From: Paludibacter propionicigenes WB4
GTDB taxonomy: Bacteria > Bacteroidota > Bacteroidia > Bacteroidales > Paludibacteraceae
Length of the DNA: 64,000 bases
Reading direction: 5' to 3'
NCBI RefSeq assembly: GCF_000183135.1
Contig: NC_014734.1
Coordinates: 1,736,001-1,800,000 of the forward strand
Part shown: positions 9,993 through 18,254 of the stretch, piece by piece
How positions within the stretch are numbered: position 1 is the first letter of the stretch
Layout: each line of letters begins with the position of its first letter
The notes under the pieces: model-generated
The model's database searches: none
What the model saw: only the letters and a program-made list of their open reading frames with translations
Told to the model about the DNA's origin: nothing
Program-made: the position numbers and the translations under genes

Positions 9993-10190
9993 TTTTTCAA
10001 ATATTTTTACTGCCAATATGGCACAAAAGCATAATTATTTTTCCTGTAAAGAAATAATTGCAAATTAAAGCACTAATGCATAACATTATACCTCAACACA
10101 CAATATTTATATTGTTTTTGATTCAATAGCCATGCCAAAAGAAAATAGCTGACATTTTGGTTGAAAAGTAAACCCGATAAACAATTCAGC

Positions 10191-10673
10191 TTAGCCGCGG
10201 TGATTCTTAAAGTTCTGCCCGAAAGACTTTGCCGTCATTTCATCTACTTTTACTCTCCACACTTTTACATTTGCCAAAGCAGGCTTTGAATATTTGAAGG
10301 GTCTATCAGTATAATTCTTCATTGTTACGTTTAAAGCCAATTCCTTTTCTGACAAATCTTCAATAAAAGTAACACTGCCTTTGCAAACCACACTTTTTGC
10401 CTGCATGCTATAGCTGCAAGCCACATCGGGGTGTTGATAAACCAGCTTTTTATCAGAACAAAAGGTGACACAAACACGATTATTCAACTCCAACAATCTC
10501 AAATGCTTACCTTCGGGAGCTGAATGCAGAATAATCTCGTCATTAGAATAGCCAAAATTCATTGGTATCACATACGGCGTACCATCTGCCTCAATGATGC
10601 CCACAAAACACACATCACAATGAGTTATAATATCTTCTATTTCAACTTTACTTGTTATAAAACTAGTTCTCAT
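10191..10673 (-). CDS. Pyridoxamine 5'-phosphate oxidase-like FMN-binding protein
   Basis: About 160 residues with the split-barrel fold of the PNPOx-like/NimA family. It shows an N-terminal helix, VCFVGIIEADGTPYVIPMNFGY, and a SAPEGKHLRLLELNNRVCVTF stretch that normally lines the FMN site. Related Bacteroidota proteins bind FMN or heme and reduce small substrates; true pyridoxine phosphate oxidase activity is unlikely at this length. The open frame extends to 10745, but a TATATTTG promoter box at 10693-10700 lies inside that extension, so ATG at 10673 is used. Confidence 0.8.
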   Translation of the reverse strand: MRTSFITSKVEIEDIITHCDVCFVGIIEADGTPYVIPMNFGYSNDEIILHSAPEGKHLRLLELNNRVCVTFCSDKKLVYQHPDVACSYSMQAKSVVCKGSVTFIEDLSEKELALNVTMKNYTDRPFKYSKPALANVKVWRVKVDEMTAKSFGQNFKNHRG

Positions 10674-10692
10674 AATCTTTTTTATTAATGTA

Positions 10693-10700
10693 CAAATATA
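10693..10700 (-). promoter_or_regulatory. -7 promoter element for the FMN-binding protein gene
   Basis: TATATTTG on the minus strand matches TAnnTTTG and sits 20 bp before the chosen ATG, so it decides that start. Confidence 0.5.
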
Positions 10701-10810
10701 GGCAAAACACAACATATAGGAAAGAAGCATTTTCATTAAATACAAGTCTTACAATTCTTACAAAAAAACCTTATTGCTGCACATATCACTTATTTTTGTG
10801 CAAAAAGTTC

Positions 10811-10818
10811 TATCTTTG
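10811..10818 (+). promoter_or_regulatory. -7 promoter element for the DUF2147 gene
   Basis: TATCTTTG, an exact -7 box, lies 29 bp before the ATG at 10847. No good -33 TTTG is found 19-20 nt upstream. Confidence 0.5.
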
Positions 10819-10846
10819 CAAAAAAAACAATTAATACATTGTCAAT

Positions 10847-11284
10847 ATGAAGAAAACATTTTTATTACTTGCAGTAGCATTTGCATTTAGCTTATCCGCA
10901 TTTGCTCAGGCCGACAAAATTGTAGGGAAATGGAAAACCATCGATGATAAAGATGGAAGTGCTAAATCAATAGTATACATTTTTAAAGCTACCAATGGCA
11001 AATACTATGGAAAAATAGAAAAACTGTTTAAAGACGCTGAAAAACTCTGTACCGAATGCGAAGGCAGTAACAAGGATCAACCAATACAAGGAATGCAGAT
11101 AATCAACAACATGATAGAAAAAGATGGCAAACTGACCGATGGAACTATTCTGGATCCAAAAACAGGTAAAATATACAAATGCAATATTACCCTTGACAAA
11201 TCAGGCGAGAAACTCAATGTACGGGGATCGCTGGACAAAGGAGGCTGGATAGGAAGGTCACAAACTTGGATTCGAGTGAAATAA
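10847..11284 (+). CDS. DUF2147 secreted protein
   Basis: A 145-residue exported protein. The signal peptide MKKTFLLLAVAFAFSLSAFAQ is clear, with cleavage after AFA. The mature part is a small lipocalin-like beta domain of the DUF2147 family: VGKWKTIDDKDG at the start, a Cys-x2-Cys pair (LCTEC), GMQIINNM, and the closing WIGRSQTWIRV. DUF2147 proteins are periplasmic or outer-membrane-associated and of unknown function. It is monocistronic, with a -7 box close upstream and a candidate small RNA behind it. Confidence 0.88.
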   Translation: MKKTFLLLAVAFAFSLSAFAQADKIVGKWKTIDDKDGSAKSIVYIFKATNGKYYGKIEKLFKDAEKLCTECEGSNKDQPIQGMQIINNMIEKDGKLTDGTILDPKTGKIYKCNITLDKSGEKLNVRGSLDKGGWIGRSQTWIRVK

Positions 11285-11391
11285 TTGCTTTAAATCAATA
11301 ATATCAGAAGAAGCACATCCTCCAAGAACCAAGCAAAGTGAGCAATTTGAGTTAATTGTTGTTAATCAGGCAAAAATTCTTTCGTTTTATG

Positions 11392-11422
11392 TTGTACAAC
11401 ATAAAAATATGCTTTACTTTTG
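11392..11422 (+). promoter_or_regulatory. Promoter of the candidate small RNA
   Basis: TTG (11392-11394), 20 nt spacing, then TACTTTTG (11415-11422). Spacing and both boxes fit the Bacteroidota housekeeping promoter, and no open reading frame follows within reach. Confidence 0.65.
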
Positions 11423-11427
11423 CAATG

Positions 11428-11497
11428 TGTTTTTCATGGTATTAGATTTAAGGTTAACTAAAAGATTGGGTTGTCGTGAGACAACCTTTCTTGTTTT
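11428..11497 (+). ncRNA. Candidate small RNA with its own promoter and terminator
   Basis: A ~70-base transcript is predicted between a good promoter (11392-11422) and an intrinsic terminator. The terminator is GGTTGTC (11469-11475), tetraloop GTGA, GACAACC (11480-11486), then a U-rich run to 11497. No start codon with a usable frame lies inside, and the next gene has its own promoter at 11679-11709. The body (ATGGTATTAGATTTAAGG near 11436) resembles leaders I associate with Bacteroidales cold-shock genes, but that is unverified recall. The start point is estimated from the -7 box. The 338-base gap 11285-11622 contains nothing else recognised. Confidence 0.5.
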
Positions 11498-11678
11498 ATA
11501 TAAATCCCGCTCCCACCCACTAATTAATCAAGCATCGCACACTTCTTTTACCAACTTCTGATAATTAAACATCCGCTTAATTAATTGATTAAGTAGAATA
11601 GAGGGCAAAAACGAAAACTTGCTTGAAGTATATTTCAAAAAAATTCACTTTAATCGATAAATTCCTTCTACGACTGTA

Positions 11679-11709
11679 TTGTAAACTTCTAAACAATTCA
11701 TTATCTTTG
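11679..11709 (+). promoter_or_regulatory. Promoter of the TetR-family gene
   Basis: TTG (11679-11681), 20 nt, TATCTTTG (11702-11709). It lies within the longer open frame that begins at 11623, so translation must start downstream, at 11737 or 11749. Confidence 0.65.
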
Positions 11710-11736
11710 CAAAAGAAAGTAAATTTTATAGCTCAA

Positions 11737-12327
11737 ATGCCGAATAAAATGTCTAATACAAAAAAAATGCTCATCGAGGTTGCCCGACAACTTTTTGCTG
11801 CAAGCGGAAAAAAAGAGGTAACCATGAATGACATTGCGGAAGCTTCAAAAAAGGGAAGACGCACCTTGTATACCTATTTCAACAATAAAGAAGATATATA
11901 TAAAGCGGTTATTGACAAAGAATTAGATTCAATATTAGAAAAGCTCACTATCGTTTCTGCACAAAATACAGAACCCGATGTAAAGCTTACAAATCACATA
12001 TTGGCGCATCTTGATGCAGTAAAAGATGTGGTAAACAGAAACGGTTCGCTTCGAGCGGACTTTTTCCACGACATATACGAGGTTGAGCGCAAACGCCGAA
12101 AAATTGATGTTTTGGAAATTGCACTAATTCGTTCAATAATTGCCGAAGGTATTGAAAAAAATATTTTCAACAGAATGGATCCCGATTTATCATCGATCAT
12201 AATATTCTATTCTATCAAAGGATTGGAAGTTCCATACATCCGCCAAAATATAAGCTCTCAATTTGAAAAAAACAAGAACAGCATAGTTGAGTTTGTATTT
12301 ATGGGAATAAGAAAGAAGCGTTCCTGA
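11737..12327 (+). CDS. TetR/AcrR-family transcriptional regulator
   Basis: About 196 residues from ATG at 11737 (ATG at 11749 is also possible). A TetR helix-turn-helix occupies roughly residues 8-55: ARQLFAASGKKEVTMNDIAE, then GRRTLYTYFNNKEDIYKAVI. The C-terminal two thirds are helical and would bind a ligand and mediate dimerisation; they are not recognisable further. The start was chosen because a strong promoter lies inside the longer frame. The regulator is not adjacent to an obvious efflux or enzyme target, so it may act on itself or at a distance. It is followed by a strong terminator shared with the convergent gene. Confidence 0.88.
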   Translation: MPNKMSNTKKMLIEVARQLFAASGKKEVTMNDIAEASKKGRRTLYTYFNNKEDIYKAVIDKELDSILEKLTIVSAQNTEPDVKLTNHILAHLDAVKDVVNRNGSLRADFFHDIYEVERKRRKIDVLEIALIRSIIAEGIEKNIFNRMDPDLSSIIIFYSIKGLEVPYIRQNISSQFEKNKNSIVEFVFMGIRKKRS

Positions 12328-12353
12328 ATACGCACAAAGCTCACTTAAATTAC

Positions 12354-12402
12354 AAATGTCCATACAACTATTTCTAAATAATTGTATGGACATTTAGTTT
12401 TT
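12354..12402. terminator. Bidirectional terminator between convergent genes
   Basis: A perfect 14-bp inverted repeat, AAATGTCCATACAA (12354-12367) with TTGTATGGACATTT (12382-12395), followed on the plus side by a T-run. It separates the TetR gene from the membrane-Nudix gene. Confidence 0.8.
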
Positions 12403-12433
12403 TCAGGAAGGAGTTAAGTAGAAACAACTTTTA

Positions 12434-13594
12434 TCAAACTCTTCTAAAAGCACTTGACTGATTATAAATGGCCTCTTTTAATCTGCAATTACAATGACAT
12501 TTACCAGTCTCAAGCAAACCGCTTCGCTGCAACAAATCAAACTCCGTTACAAAATTATCAGTAAAAATACCGGAAGTCAAATTATCCTCTATTTGTTTTT
12601 GAGTCCACCACTTTGTTTGTTCTGAGAAAGTTGGACTCAGATCATACTCAACCTGCTGACAACTTACAAATAAAAAGGCATATTGTTTCTCTCTTTTACA
12701 TTCTATCGTATAGTTGGACAAGTACATGTATTTAAAATTTTCTAACGAAAACTTATCAACAGCAATCTGTTCCACACAACGTTCAATAGTCTCATCCATT
12801 TGCACATGACCAGAAACTGTAGTATCCCATAACCCTGGAAAATCAGCATCGTCAGAATCGCATTTACGCAAAAGAACCATGCTTTTGTCTATAAATAAAA
12901 CACGAACAACGGGATGCATATATTTTTTCTCATCATTCAGGCTAGTCATCTGCTGAATACTACCTACTATCTTGCCTTGAGTATTTACTATCGGCCACCA
13001 CTCTTCTCTGAATAATTTTGAGCGTATTATTTGCACTCTCAATAGCTCGTACAATACCAGAAAGATTACGATACTGATATATACATACTGCAACATTTGC
13101 TGGTAAGAAACAGCATCGCTATGCAAATGTTGAAGGACTAAAAAGCCGGAAGAGTATAGTAAAAGAACCGAGAAGAATATCCAGCTAACCCGAAACAACT
13201 CATTAAAATTATTAGTCATGGGGATTAACCCTGAAACAACCTTCTGGATTGACTTCTGAATTTTCTTTCTGAAAAGAAGAAACGCAAGAAGAAAGGCGAC
13301 TAAGACTAGCTCATAAATAATTTCATGACTAATGATAGATTCCGGCAACAAAGCTGCTATCGTGGCAAGAAAACTTACCCCCAAATAAAATATTGTAAAT
13401 ATTAAATGCCAATTAAAAATCCGGCTATAAACATAATAGACATAAACCAAAAGAGCCAGAGAAATAGGAAACGACACCTTCCAGGCTACATCCATGCCCC
13501 AAAAATCATCTGCAACCAAAAAAAGGATCAGTGGTAAAAAATGAAGGATTGGATTAAAAAACGACTCTCTTATTTGCTTTCTCAGCTTTTCCAT
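12434..13594 (-). CDS. Membrane protein with C-terminal degenerate Nudix domain
   Basis: A 386-residue protein. The N-terminal ~200 residues hold about six membrane helices. The C-terminal part (~205-360) has a Nudix fold: HPVVRVLFIDKSMVLLRK, then FPGLWDTTVSGHV. The Nudix box GX5EX7REUXEEXGU is broken: after GHVQMDE the REUXEE block reads QIAVDK, so the metal-binding glutamates are missing and hydrolysis is unlikely. It may bind a nucleotide or a prenyl diphosphate as a sensor. A Cys-rich tail (CHCNC) near the end is odd. ATG at 13594 is preferred over the TTG at 13600. No operon partner. Confidence 0.7.
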   Translation of the reverse strand: MEKLRKQIRESFFNPILHFLPLILFLVADDFWGMDVAWKVSFPISLALLVYVYYVYSRIFNWHLIFTIFYLGVSFLATIAALLPESIISHEIIYELVLVAFLLAFLLFRKKIQKSIQKVVSGLIPMTNNFNELFRVSWIFFSVLLLYSSGFLVLQHLHSDAVSYQQMLQYVYISIVIFLVLYELLRVQIIRSKLFREEWWPIVNTQGKIVGSIQQMTSLNDEKKYMHPVVRVLFIDKSMVLLRKCDSDDADFPGLWDTTVSGHVQMDETIERCVEQIAVDKFSLENFKYMYLSNYTIECKREKQYAFLFVSCQQVEYDLSPTFSEQTKWWTQKQIEDNLTSGIFTDNFVTEFDLLQRSGLLETGKCHCNCRLKEAIYNQSSAFRRV

Positions 13595-13677
13595 AATCAA
13601 ATAACTATATCATCTGCTTACTAACAATCGCAACCAAGATATAGTTTGTTTGTATGCTAAAAATCTAGTTTTATCCT

Positions 13678-14277
13678 CTAAAATGCCATCATTCGGCTAA
13701 CATATTTACCTATTATGTCAAATTCAAGGTTAATAACTGTACCAACTTTTATTTGATGAAAATTAGTATGCTCGTAAGTATAAGGAATTATAGCAACCTG
13801 AAAACTGTTATCGGTAGGATTACAAACAGTCAGACTCACACCGTTTACAGTCACAGAACCTTTATCCACTGTCATGTATCCGCGCTTAGCCATTTCTTTA
13901 TCAAAAGGATATTCGAAAGTGAAATACCAACTTCCATCAGCTTCTTTGACTTCAGTACAAGTGGCCGTCTGATCAACATGCCCCTGAACAATATGTCCAT
14001 CCAACCTGCCATTCATTATCATGCTACGCTCTAAGTTAACCTTACTCCCGGGCACAAGCAAACCAAGATTCGATCTTTCGAGGGTTTCTTTAATGGCTGT
14101 GACGGTATAAGTATCGTCGGTTTTAGATACCACTGTCAGACACACACCATTATGAGCTACACTCTGATCAATTTTCAGCTCATGGGTAAACGAGCACGAC
14201 ATGGTTATATGCAGGTTCTCCTGATCTTTTTTTAATGCAACAACCTCAGCTGCTTCTTCTATTATTCCTGAAAACAT
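13678..14277 (-). CDS. ribE: Riboflavin synthase, alpha subunit
   Basis: A 199-residue enzyme that dismutates two molecules of 6,7-dimethyl-8-ribityllumazine into riboflavin and the ribityl-aminopyrimidine. It shows the expected tandem lumazine-binding domains: MFSGIIEE at the N-terminus, HNGVCLTV in the first repeat, GHIVQGHVDQ, and VNGVSLTVC in the second. The length is normal and the start is ATG. It is the last step of flavin synthesis and acts as a trimer in the cytoplasm. No FMN riboswitch is visible upstream; other rib genes are not in the window. Confidence 0.96.
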   Translation of the reverse strand: MFSGIIEEAAEVVALKKDQENLHITMSCSFTHELKIDQSVAHNGVCLTVVSKTDDTYTVTAIKETLERSNLGLLVPGSKVNLERSMIMNGRLDGHIVQGHVDQTATCTEVKEADGSWYFTFEYPFDKEMAKRGYMTVDKGSVTVNGVSLTVCNPTDNSFQVAIIPYTYEHTNFHQIKVGTVINLEFDIIGKYVSRMMAF

Positions 14278-14379
14278 TTTCTCTGTATTTTAAAACTCTT
14301 CAATCATTTATCCTGATTAAAAAGCCTGATTTTATTTATAAATATATTATTTGCTTTATTACACGACGTTATAAAGAAA

Positions 14380-16566
14380 CTATGACCTTGATACATTCTT
14401 AACCCCTTTCACCACCTGAATTTTCTTCACAATGGCTTCAAGATCTTTCGTGTCGTTTACCATAATTGTCAGATTACCCTGAAATAGCCCCGCATTAGAA
14501 TCAATTGATATTGAGCGCAAAGAGATATTCTTCTCTTTAGAAATCAACGAAGTAATATTGGTCACAATTCCAATATCATCATGCCCCACAATTCTCAGGG
14601 TGATTGGATACTGCGAACCGACCGACTTACCCGACCAACGTGCCTTTACAATACGATAACCGAAACGAGCTATCATTTGCGGAGCATTGGGACAATCCGT
14701 TTTGTGAATTTTTATACCTCCAGCCACAGCCACAAATCCAAAAACATCATCACCATAAATCGGATTGCAGCATTTAGCCAACTTGAAATCAACACCCTTT
14801 AAGTCCGCACCGATAACCAATACATCATCCTTATTGGAAGCCGTAACCAACTCGGGCTCTTTCGAGAATGCATCTGCTCTGCGGGTCTCCGGTTGTTCGG
14901 TTATAGTAGGTTTATCGAGGTCAAGATAGGCATCACGCAATACGTGCACGTCCAGATTTTCACGAGCTATTTCCTGATAAAAATCACTTACAGTTTTGAA
15001 ACCCTTTTTCTTCGCCAATCGGGATATTTTACCATCTTCGAGTTCTATTTTCCAGTTTTTGAACCGGCGAACCAACGTTTCGCGTCCAATTTCAGCATCT
15101 TTAAATTCAACCTCTTTCAGCGCCTGACGAATCTTGGTTTTGGCGCGCGATGTAGTTACCACGTTCAGCCATGCCGGATTTGGTTTTTGAGTGGGAGAAG
15201 TTAGAACTTCCACCTGATCGCCGTTATTAAGCACGTACTTTATGGGCATGTTTTTGCCGTTTACTTTCGCGCCAACACACTTGCATCCTATGTTTGAATG
15301 AATCGAAAAGGCAAAATCCAGCGCCGTAGCACCTTTAGGTAATTTATGCAGATCGCCGCTGGGAGTAAACACAAAAACCTCTTTGTCGTACAAATTCAGC
15401 TTGAATTCATCCATAAAGTCTACTGCATTCAACTCCGGATTTTCCAATATCTCGCGAATGCTGGTCAACCATTCGTCCATGCCGGACTCACTTTTAATTC
15501 CCTTGTATTTCCAATGCGCAGCCAAACCTTTTTCAGCCACTTCATCCATGCGTACGGTACGAATTTGCACTTCCACCCATTTACCTTCCGGTCCCAGCAC
15601 CGTTGTGTGCAAACTCTCGTAACCATTAGTTTTGGGAATTGACAACCAGTCACGAAGTCTCTTGGGATTAGGCTGATACATGTCAGCTACGATAGAATAA
15701 GCCTGCCAACATGCGGCTTTTTCTTTATCGAGCGGCACATCGAATATAATGCGAATAGCGAATAAATCGTATATATTTTCGAAACTTGTATTTTGCTTCT
15801 TTATCTTTGAATAAATGGAATTGATCGATTTTGTACGCCCTTTAATGGTAAATTGAAAACCCAATTCACTCATTTTTTCTTTTAAAGGGGCAATAAAATC
15901 AGCAATAAACTTATCACGCTCGCGTTTGGTATCGCTCAGTTTATAAGCTATTTCGTTATAAATTTCCCGGTTGGTATATTTAAGTGACAAATCTTCCAAC
16001 TCAGTCTTTACGGCGTACAGCCCCATACGGTGAGCCAAAGGAGCATACAGAAATGATGCTTCGCGGGCTATATTTTGTCTCTTATCTTCGGGGAATAAAT
16101 GCAGGGTGCGCATAATCTGAAGATGCTCGGCTATGATAATTAAAATCACCCTGACATCTTCGGCAAATGTGAGAAACAGTTTACGGAAATTTTCCGTTTC
16201 AAGCGAAGCATTTCGGGCATAAAGCTCCTCTACACGCATCATCCCATTAATAATAGACGAAACCTGCGTATTGAATTTCGATTCAATATCAGCAACGCTG
16301 AGATGTTGCTTTTCTACCAGTTCGTGAAACAAAACACTCAGTACAGCTGCTTTTCCCAAGCCAATTTCATCCAACAGAACCTCTACTATCTGAATTTTAT
16401 CAGCGATAGATTTTCCGGGTGCGACCCCTTCTGCCGGAAACATGGCGAAATACTCACGCAGAATGATTCTTATCTGATTTCTTTCTTCAAAACTAAAAAT
16501 GCCTGCATGCGAATGAAGAAATTTATGATATTGCTTTCGAAACGATATGTTGTTTTTATGCGTCAT
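14380..16566 (-). CDS. RelA/SpoT-family (p)ppGpp synthetase with inactive hydrolase domain
   Basis: A 728-residue RSH protein. The synthetase is intact: GRTKSINSIYSKI (~243), catalytic-type Asp267 in YDLFAIR, NGYESLHT (~314) and Glu332 in EVQIRT. A basic RLRD motif (304-307) replaces the RelA-type acidic ExDD. TGS (~390-455), a CC zinc-finger-like region and a C-terminal ACT domain follow. The HD hydrolase is degenerate: the HD pair is His81-Glu82, the following ED is EK, the first metal His is absent, and the ADRLHN motif reads AEHLQI (146-151). It should make but not degrade (p)ppGpp, so a second RSH enzyme elsewhere must hydrolyse it. Confidence 0.93.
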   Translation of the reverse strand: MTHKNNISFRKQYHKFLHSHAGIFSFEERNQIRIILREYFAMFPAEGVAPGKSIADKIQIVEVLLDEIGLGKAAVLSVLFHELVEKQHLSVADIESKFNTQVSSIINGMMRVEELYARNASLETENFRKLFLTFAEDVRVILIIIAEHLQIMRTLHLFPEDKRQNIAREASFLYAPLAHRMGLYAVKTELEDLSLKYTNREIYNEIAYKLSDTKRERDKFIADFIAPLKEKMSELGFQFTIKGRTKSINSIYSKIKKQNTSFENIYDLFAIRIIFDVPLDKEKAACWQAYSIVADMYQPNPKRLRDWLSIPKTNGYESLHTTVLGPEGKWVEVQIRTVRMDEVAEKGLAAHWKYKGIKSESGMDEWLTSIREILENPELNAVDFMDEFKLNLYDKEVFVFTPSGDLHKLPKGATALDFAFSIHSNIGCKCVGAKVNGKNMPIKYVLNNGDQVEVLTSPTQKPNPAWLNVVTTSRAKTKIRQALKEVEFKDAEIGRETLVRRFKNWKIELEDGKISRLAKKKGFKTVSDFYQEIARENLDVHVLRDAYLDLDKPTITEQPETRRADAFSKEPELVTASNKDDVLVIGADLKGVDFKLAKCCNPIYGDDVFGFVAVAGGIKIHKTDCPNAPQMIARFGYRIVKARWSGKSVGSQYPITLRIVGHDDIGIVTNITSLISKEKNISLRSISIDSNAGLFQGNLTIMVNDTKDLEAIVKKIQVVKGVKNVSRS

Positions 16567-16689
16567 AATACAAAACAGTTTTCAGTGAAAAAGTTGATCA
16601 ATCGGCAGTGGTTGTGTGTGCAGAAAGACTGAAAATCTCTCTTTTACTGCCGGTATCGACACTTTGGGTTTGGTTCATTTTCTCAAATG

Positions 16690-16697
16690 CAAAGATA
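16690..16697 (-). promoter_or_regulatory. -7 promoter element for the rel gene
   Basis: TATCTTTG on the minus strand, about 125 bp before the ATG at 16566. A TTTG lies 22 nt further upstream (16720-16723), within the tolerated spacing. Confidence 0.5.
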
Positions 16698-16814
16698 CGA
16701 CACAAAGTTCAAGAACCTTCAAAATAGAGTTAGAAAAATATTGTAATATCAGACAGATAATAAAAAAATCAAATAAAGTTATCGTCCGACCTAAGAGTTT
16801 TGGATTTTCTTGCT

Positions 16815-16822
16815 TAAATTTG
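16815..16822 (+). promoter_or_regulatory. -7 promoter element for DUF3822-rsmD
   Basis: TAAATTTG matches TAnnTTTG and lies 50 bp before the ATG at 16872. Together with the rel box it makes 16567-16871 a divergent promoter region. Confidence 0.45.
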
Positions 16823-16871
16823 CATGCGACGAAAACAGCATTTTTACCTTTGAAACCCGATTATTTACAGT

Positions 16872-17585
16872 ATGGAACTACACACCGATTCAACAACCAG
16901 CCATCAATATAGTTTGTCCATTCGAATTACTTTGGATGGATTTTCTTTGTCAATTGCTGACGGTGCGGATTCGCTGATTTCGTCCAAAACGATACCTACC
17001 ATCTGGAACTCATTATCTGTAGACGAGATTACACAGCTGGTAAAAAGAGAAACACAGTTAAACTACCGAAACATACGACTCATTTACGAATCTGATTTTT
17101 ACACATTTGTACCGGCTCCAATATTTCGTTCCAATGAAGCTGAACAACATTTGAATTTTCAGGAACAAAAGACCCTGAAAAATGACATAGTTTTGTACAA
17201 CTACCTGCCGGTATGGGACACGGTAAGTATCTTTGCAATACCAAAAACTATTCAGGTTGCACTGAGCCAGCTATTTCCGAACACGATTATTGAGCATCAC
17301 ACCAGCTATTTTTTATCCGCCAAAGTGAAAACACAGCACGAAAATGCAATATTCATCTGGACGCGTCAGAAGAAAATGGATGTAATAACCTTTAAAAACG
17401 GAAAACTATATCTGCTGAACAGCTACAGTTACCAAACTGCCGAAGATTTCACTTATCACACACTCAACATTATTGATAAGCTGTCTATTGATACCGATAA
17501 GTGCAAAGTATATCTGTTCAATGCCGAAAAGAAGCAGGAATTAAAGAATACCTTAGAAAAATACCTGGATGTAAACGGCCAATAA
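16872..17585 (+). CDS. DUF3822 family protein
   Basis: A 237-residue protein matching the DUF3822 family, whose members sit next to rsmD in many Bacteroidota. Visible features are an N-terminal YSLSIRITLDGFSLSI strand pair, a central VLYNYLPVWDTVSIFAIP segment and alternating beta/alpha structure suggestive of an actin-like (ASKHA) ATPase fold. No clear phosphate-binding signature could be read. Function unknown; the persistent pairing with the 16S rRNA methylase suggests a linked role or simple co-transcription. rsmD starts 34 bases downstream on the same strand. Confidence 0.82.
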   Translation: MELHTDSTTSHQYSLSIRITLDGFSLSIADGADSLISSKTIPTIWNSLSVDEITQLVKRETQLNYRNIRLIYESDFYTFVPAPIFRSNEAEQHLNFQEQKTLKNDIVLYNYLPVWDTVSIFAIPKTIQVALSQLFPNTIIEHHTSYFLSAKVKTQHENAIFIWTRQKKMDVITFKNGKLYLLNSYSYQTAEDFTYHTLNIIDKLSIDTDKCKVYLFNAEKKQELKNTLEKYLDVNGQ

Positions 17586-17619
17586 TAACAGAAGCCGAGA
17601 AAAACTAAAAACTAAATTA

Positions 17620-18159
17620 ATGCGAATAATAAGCGGGAAATATAAGGGACGAAGAATAAGTGCGCCAAGCAATATAACTGCGCGCCCTACAACTGATTTT
17701 GCTAAGGAAGGACTATTCAATCTGCTGAACAACAGAATGGATTTCGAAGGAATTGATGTCCTCGATTTATTTGCCGGTACGGGTGGTATCAGTATCGAGT
17801 TTGTATCGCGCGACTGCAAAAGCGTTATCAGCATCGAGCAAAACGACCGCCATTGTGCCTTTATCCGTAAAGTGTGTGCCGAACTTAAGATAGACAACCT
17901 ATCGTTATTAAAGACCGATGTTTTTAAATTCATCAACAGTTGTCACACTCAGTTCGATATGATTTTTGCCGATCCGCCTTATGAACTGAACAGAATTGAA
18001 GAAATACCCGATTTGATTTTCAGTCATAATCTATTAAAGGAAGATGGACTTTTTGTTTTAGAACATTCGGCTAAAACCATATTCACGAACCATCCGAATT
18101 TCGTCGATCACAGAAACTACGGAAACGTCAATTTCAGCTTTTTCGAGGTCAAAAAATAA
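17620..18159 (+). CDS. rsmD: 16S rRNA (guanine966-N2)-methyltransferase
   Basis: A 179-residue SAM-dependent methylase that modifies G966 of 16S rRNA in the 30S subunit. It begins MRIISGKYKGRRI, then RPTTDFAKEGLFNLL, the SAM-binding DVLDLFAGTGGISIEFVSR (~48-66), and the catalytic DPPY (~113-116) characteristic of N2-guanine methylases. Length and order match the family. ATG start; it follows DUF3822 with a 34-base gap and ends before a strong terminator shared with the convergent glgB. Confidence 0.95.
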   Translation: MRIISGKYKGRRISAPSNITARPTTDFAKEGLFNLLNNRMDFEGIDVLDLFAGTGGISIEFVSRDCKSVISIEQNDRHCAFIRKVCAELKIDNLSLLKTDVFKFINSCHTQFDMIFADPPYELNRIEEIPDLIFSHNLLKEDGLFVLEHSAKTIFTNHPNFVDHRNYGNVNFSFFEVKK

Positions 18160-18178
18160 TTACAGCGAAGAATTAATA

Positions 18179-18219
18179 AAAAGCAGGCTAACTCCCGAAT
18201 CTGGAGTTAGCCTGCTTTT
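18179..18219. terminator. Bidirectional terminator between rsmD and glgB
   Basis: A perfect 17-bp stem: AAAAGCAGGCTAACTCC (18179-18195) pairs with GGAGTTAGCCTGCTTTT (18203-18219), loop of 7. It has A-run and T-run flanks, so it can serve both convergent genes. Confidence 0.9.
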
Positions 18220-18254
18220 ATATTATGCTTAGTGATTACTCAATACGTATTTTA

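Noticed and set aside
11623-11736. N-terminal 38 residues of the longest TetR frame
   Set aside because: A complete promoter lies inside this stretch, so it is upstream of the transcript.
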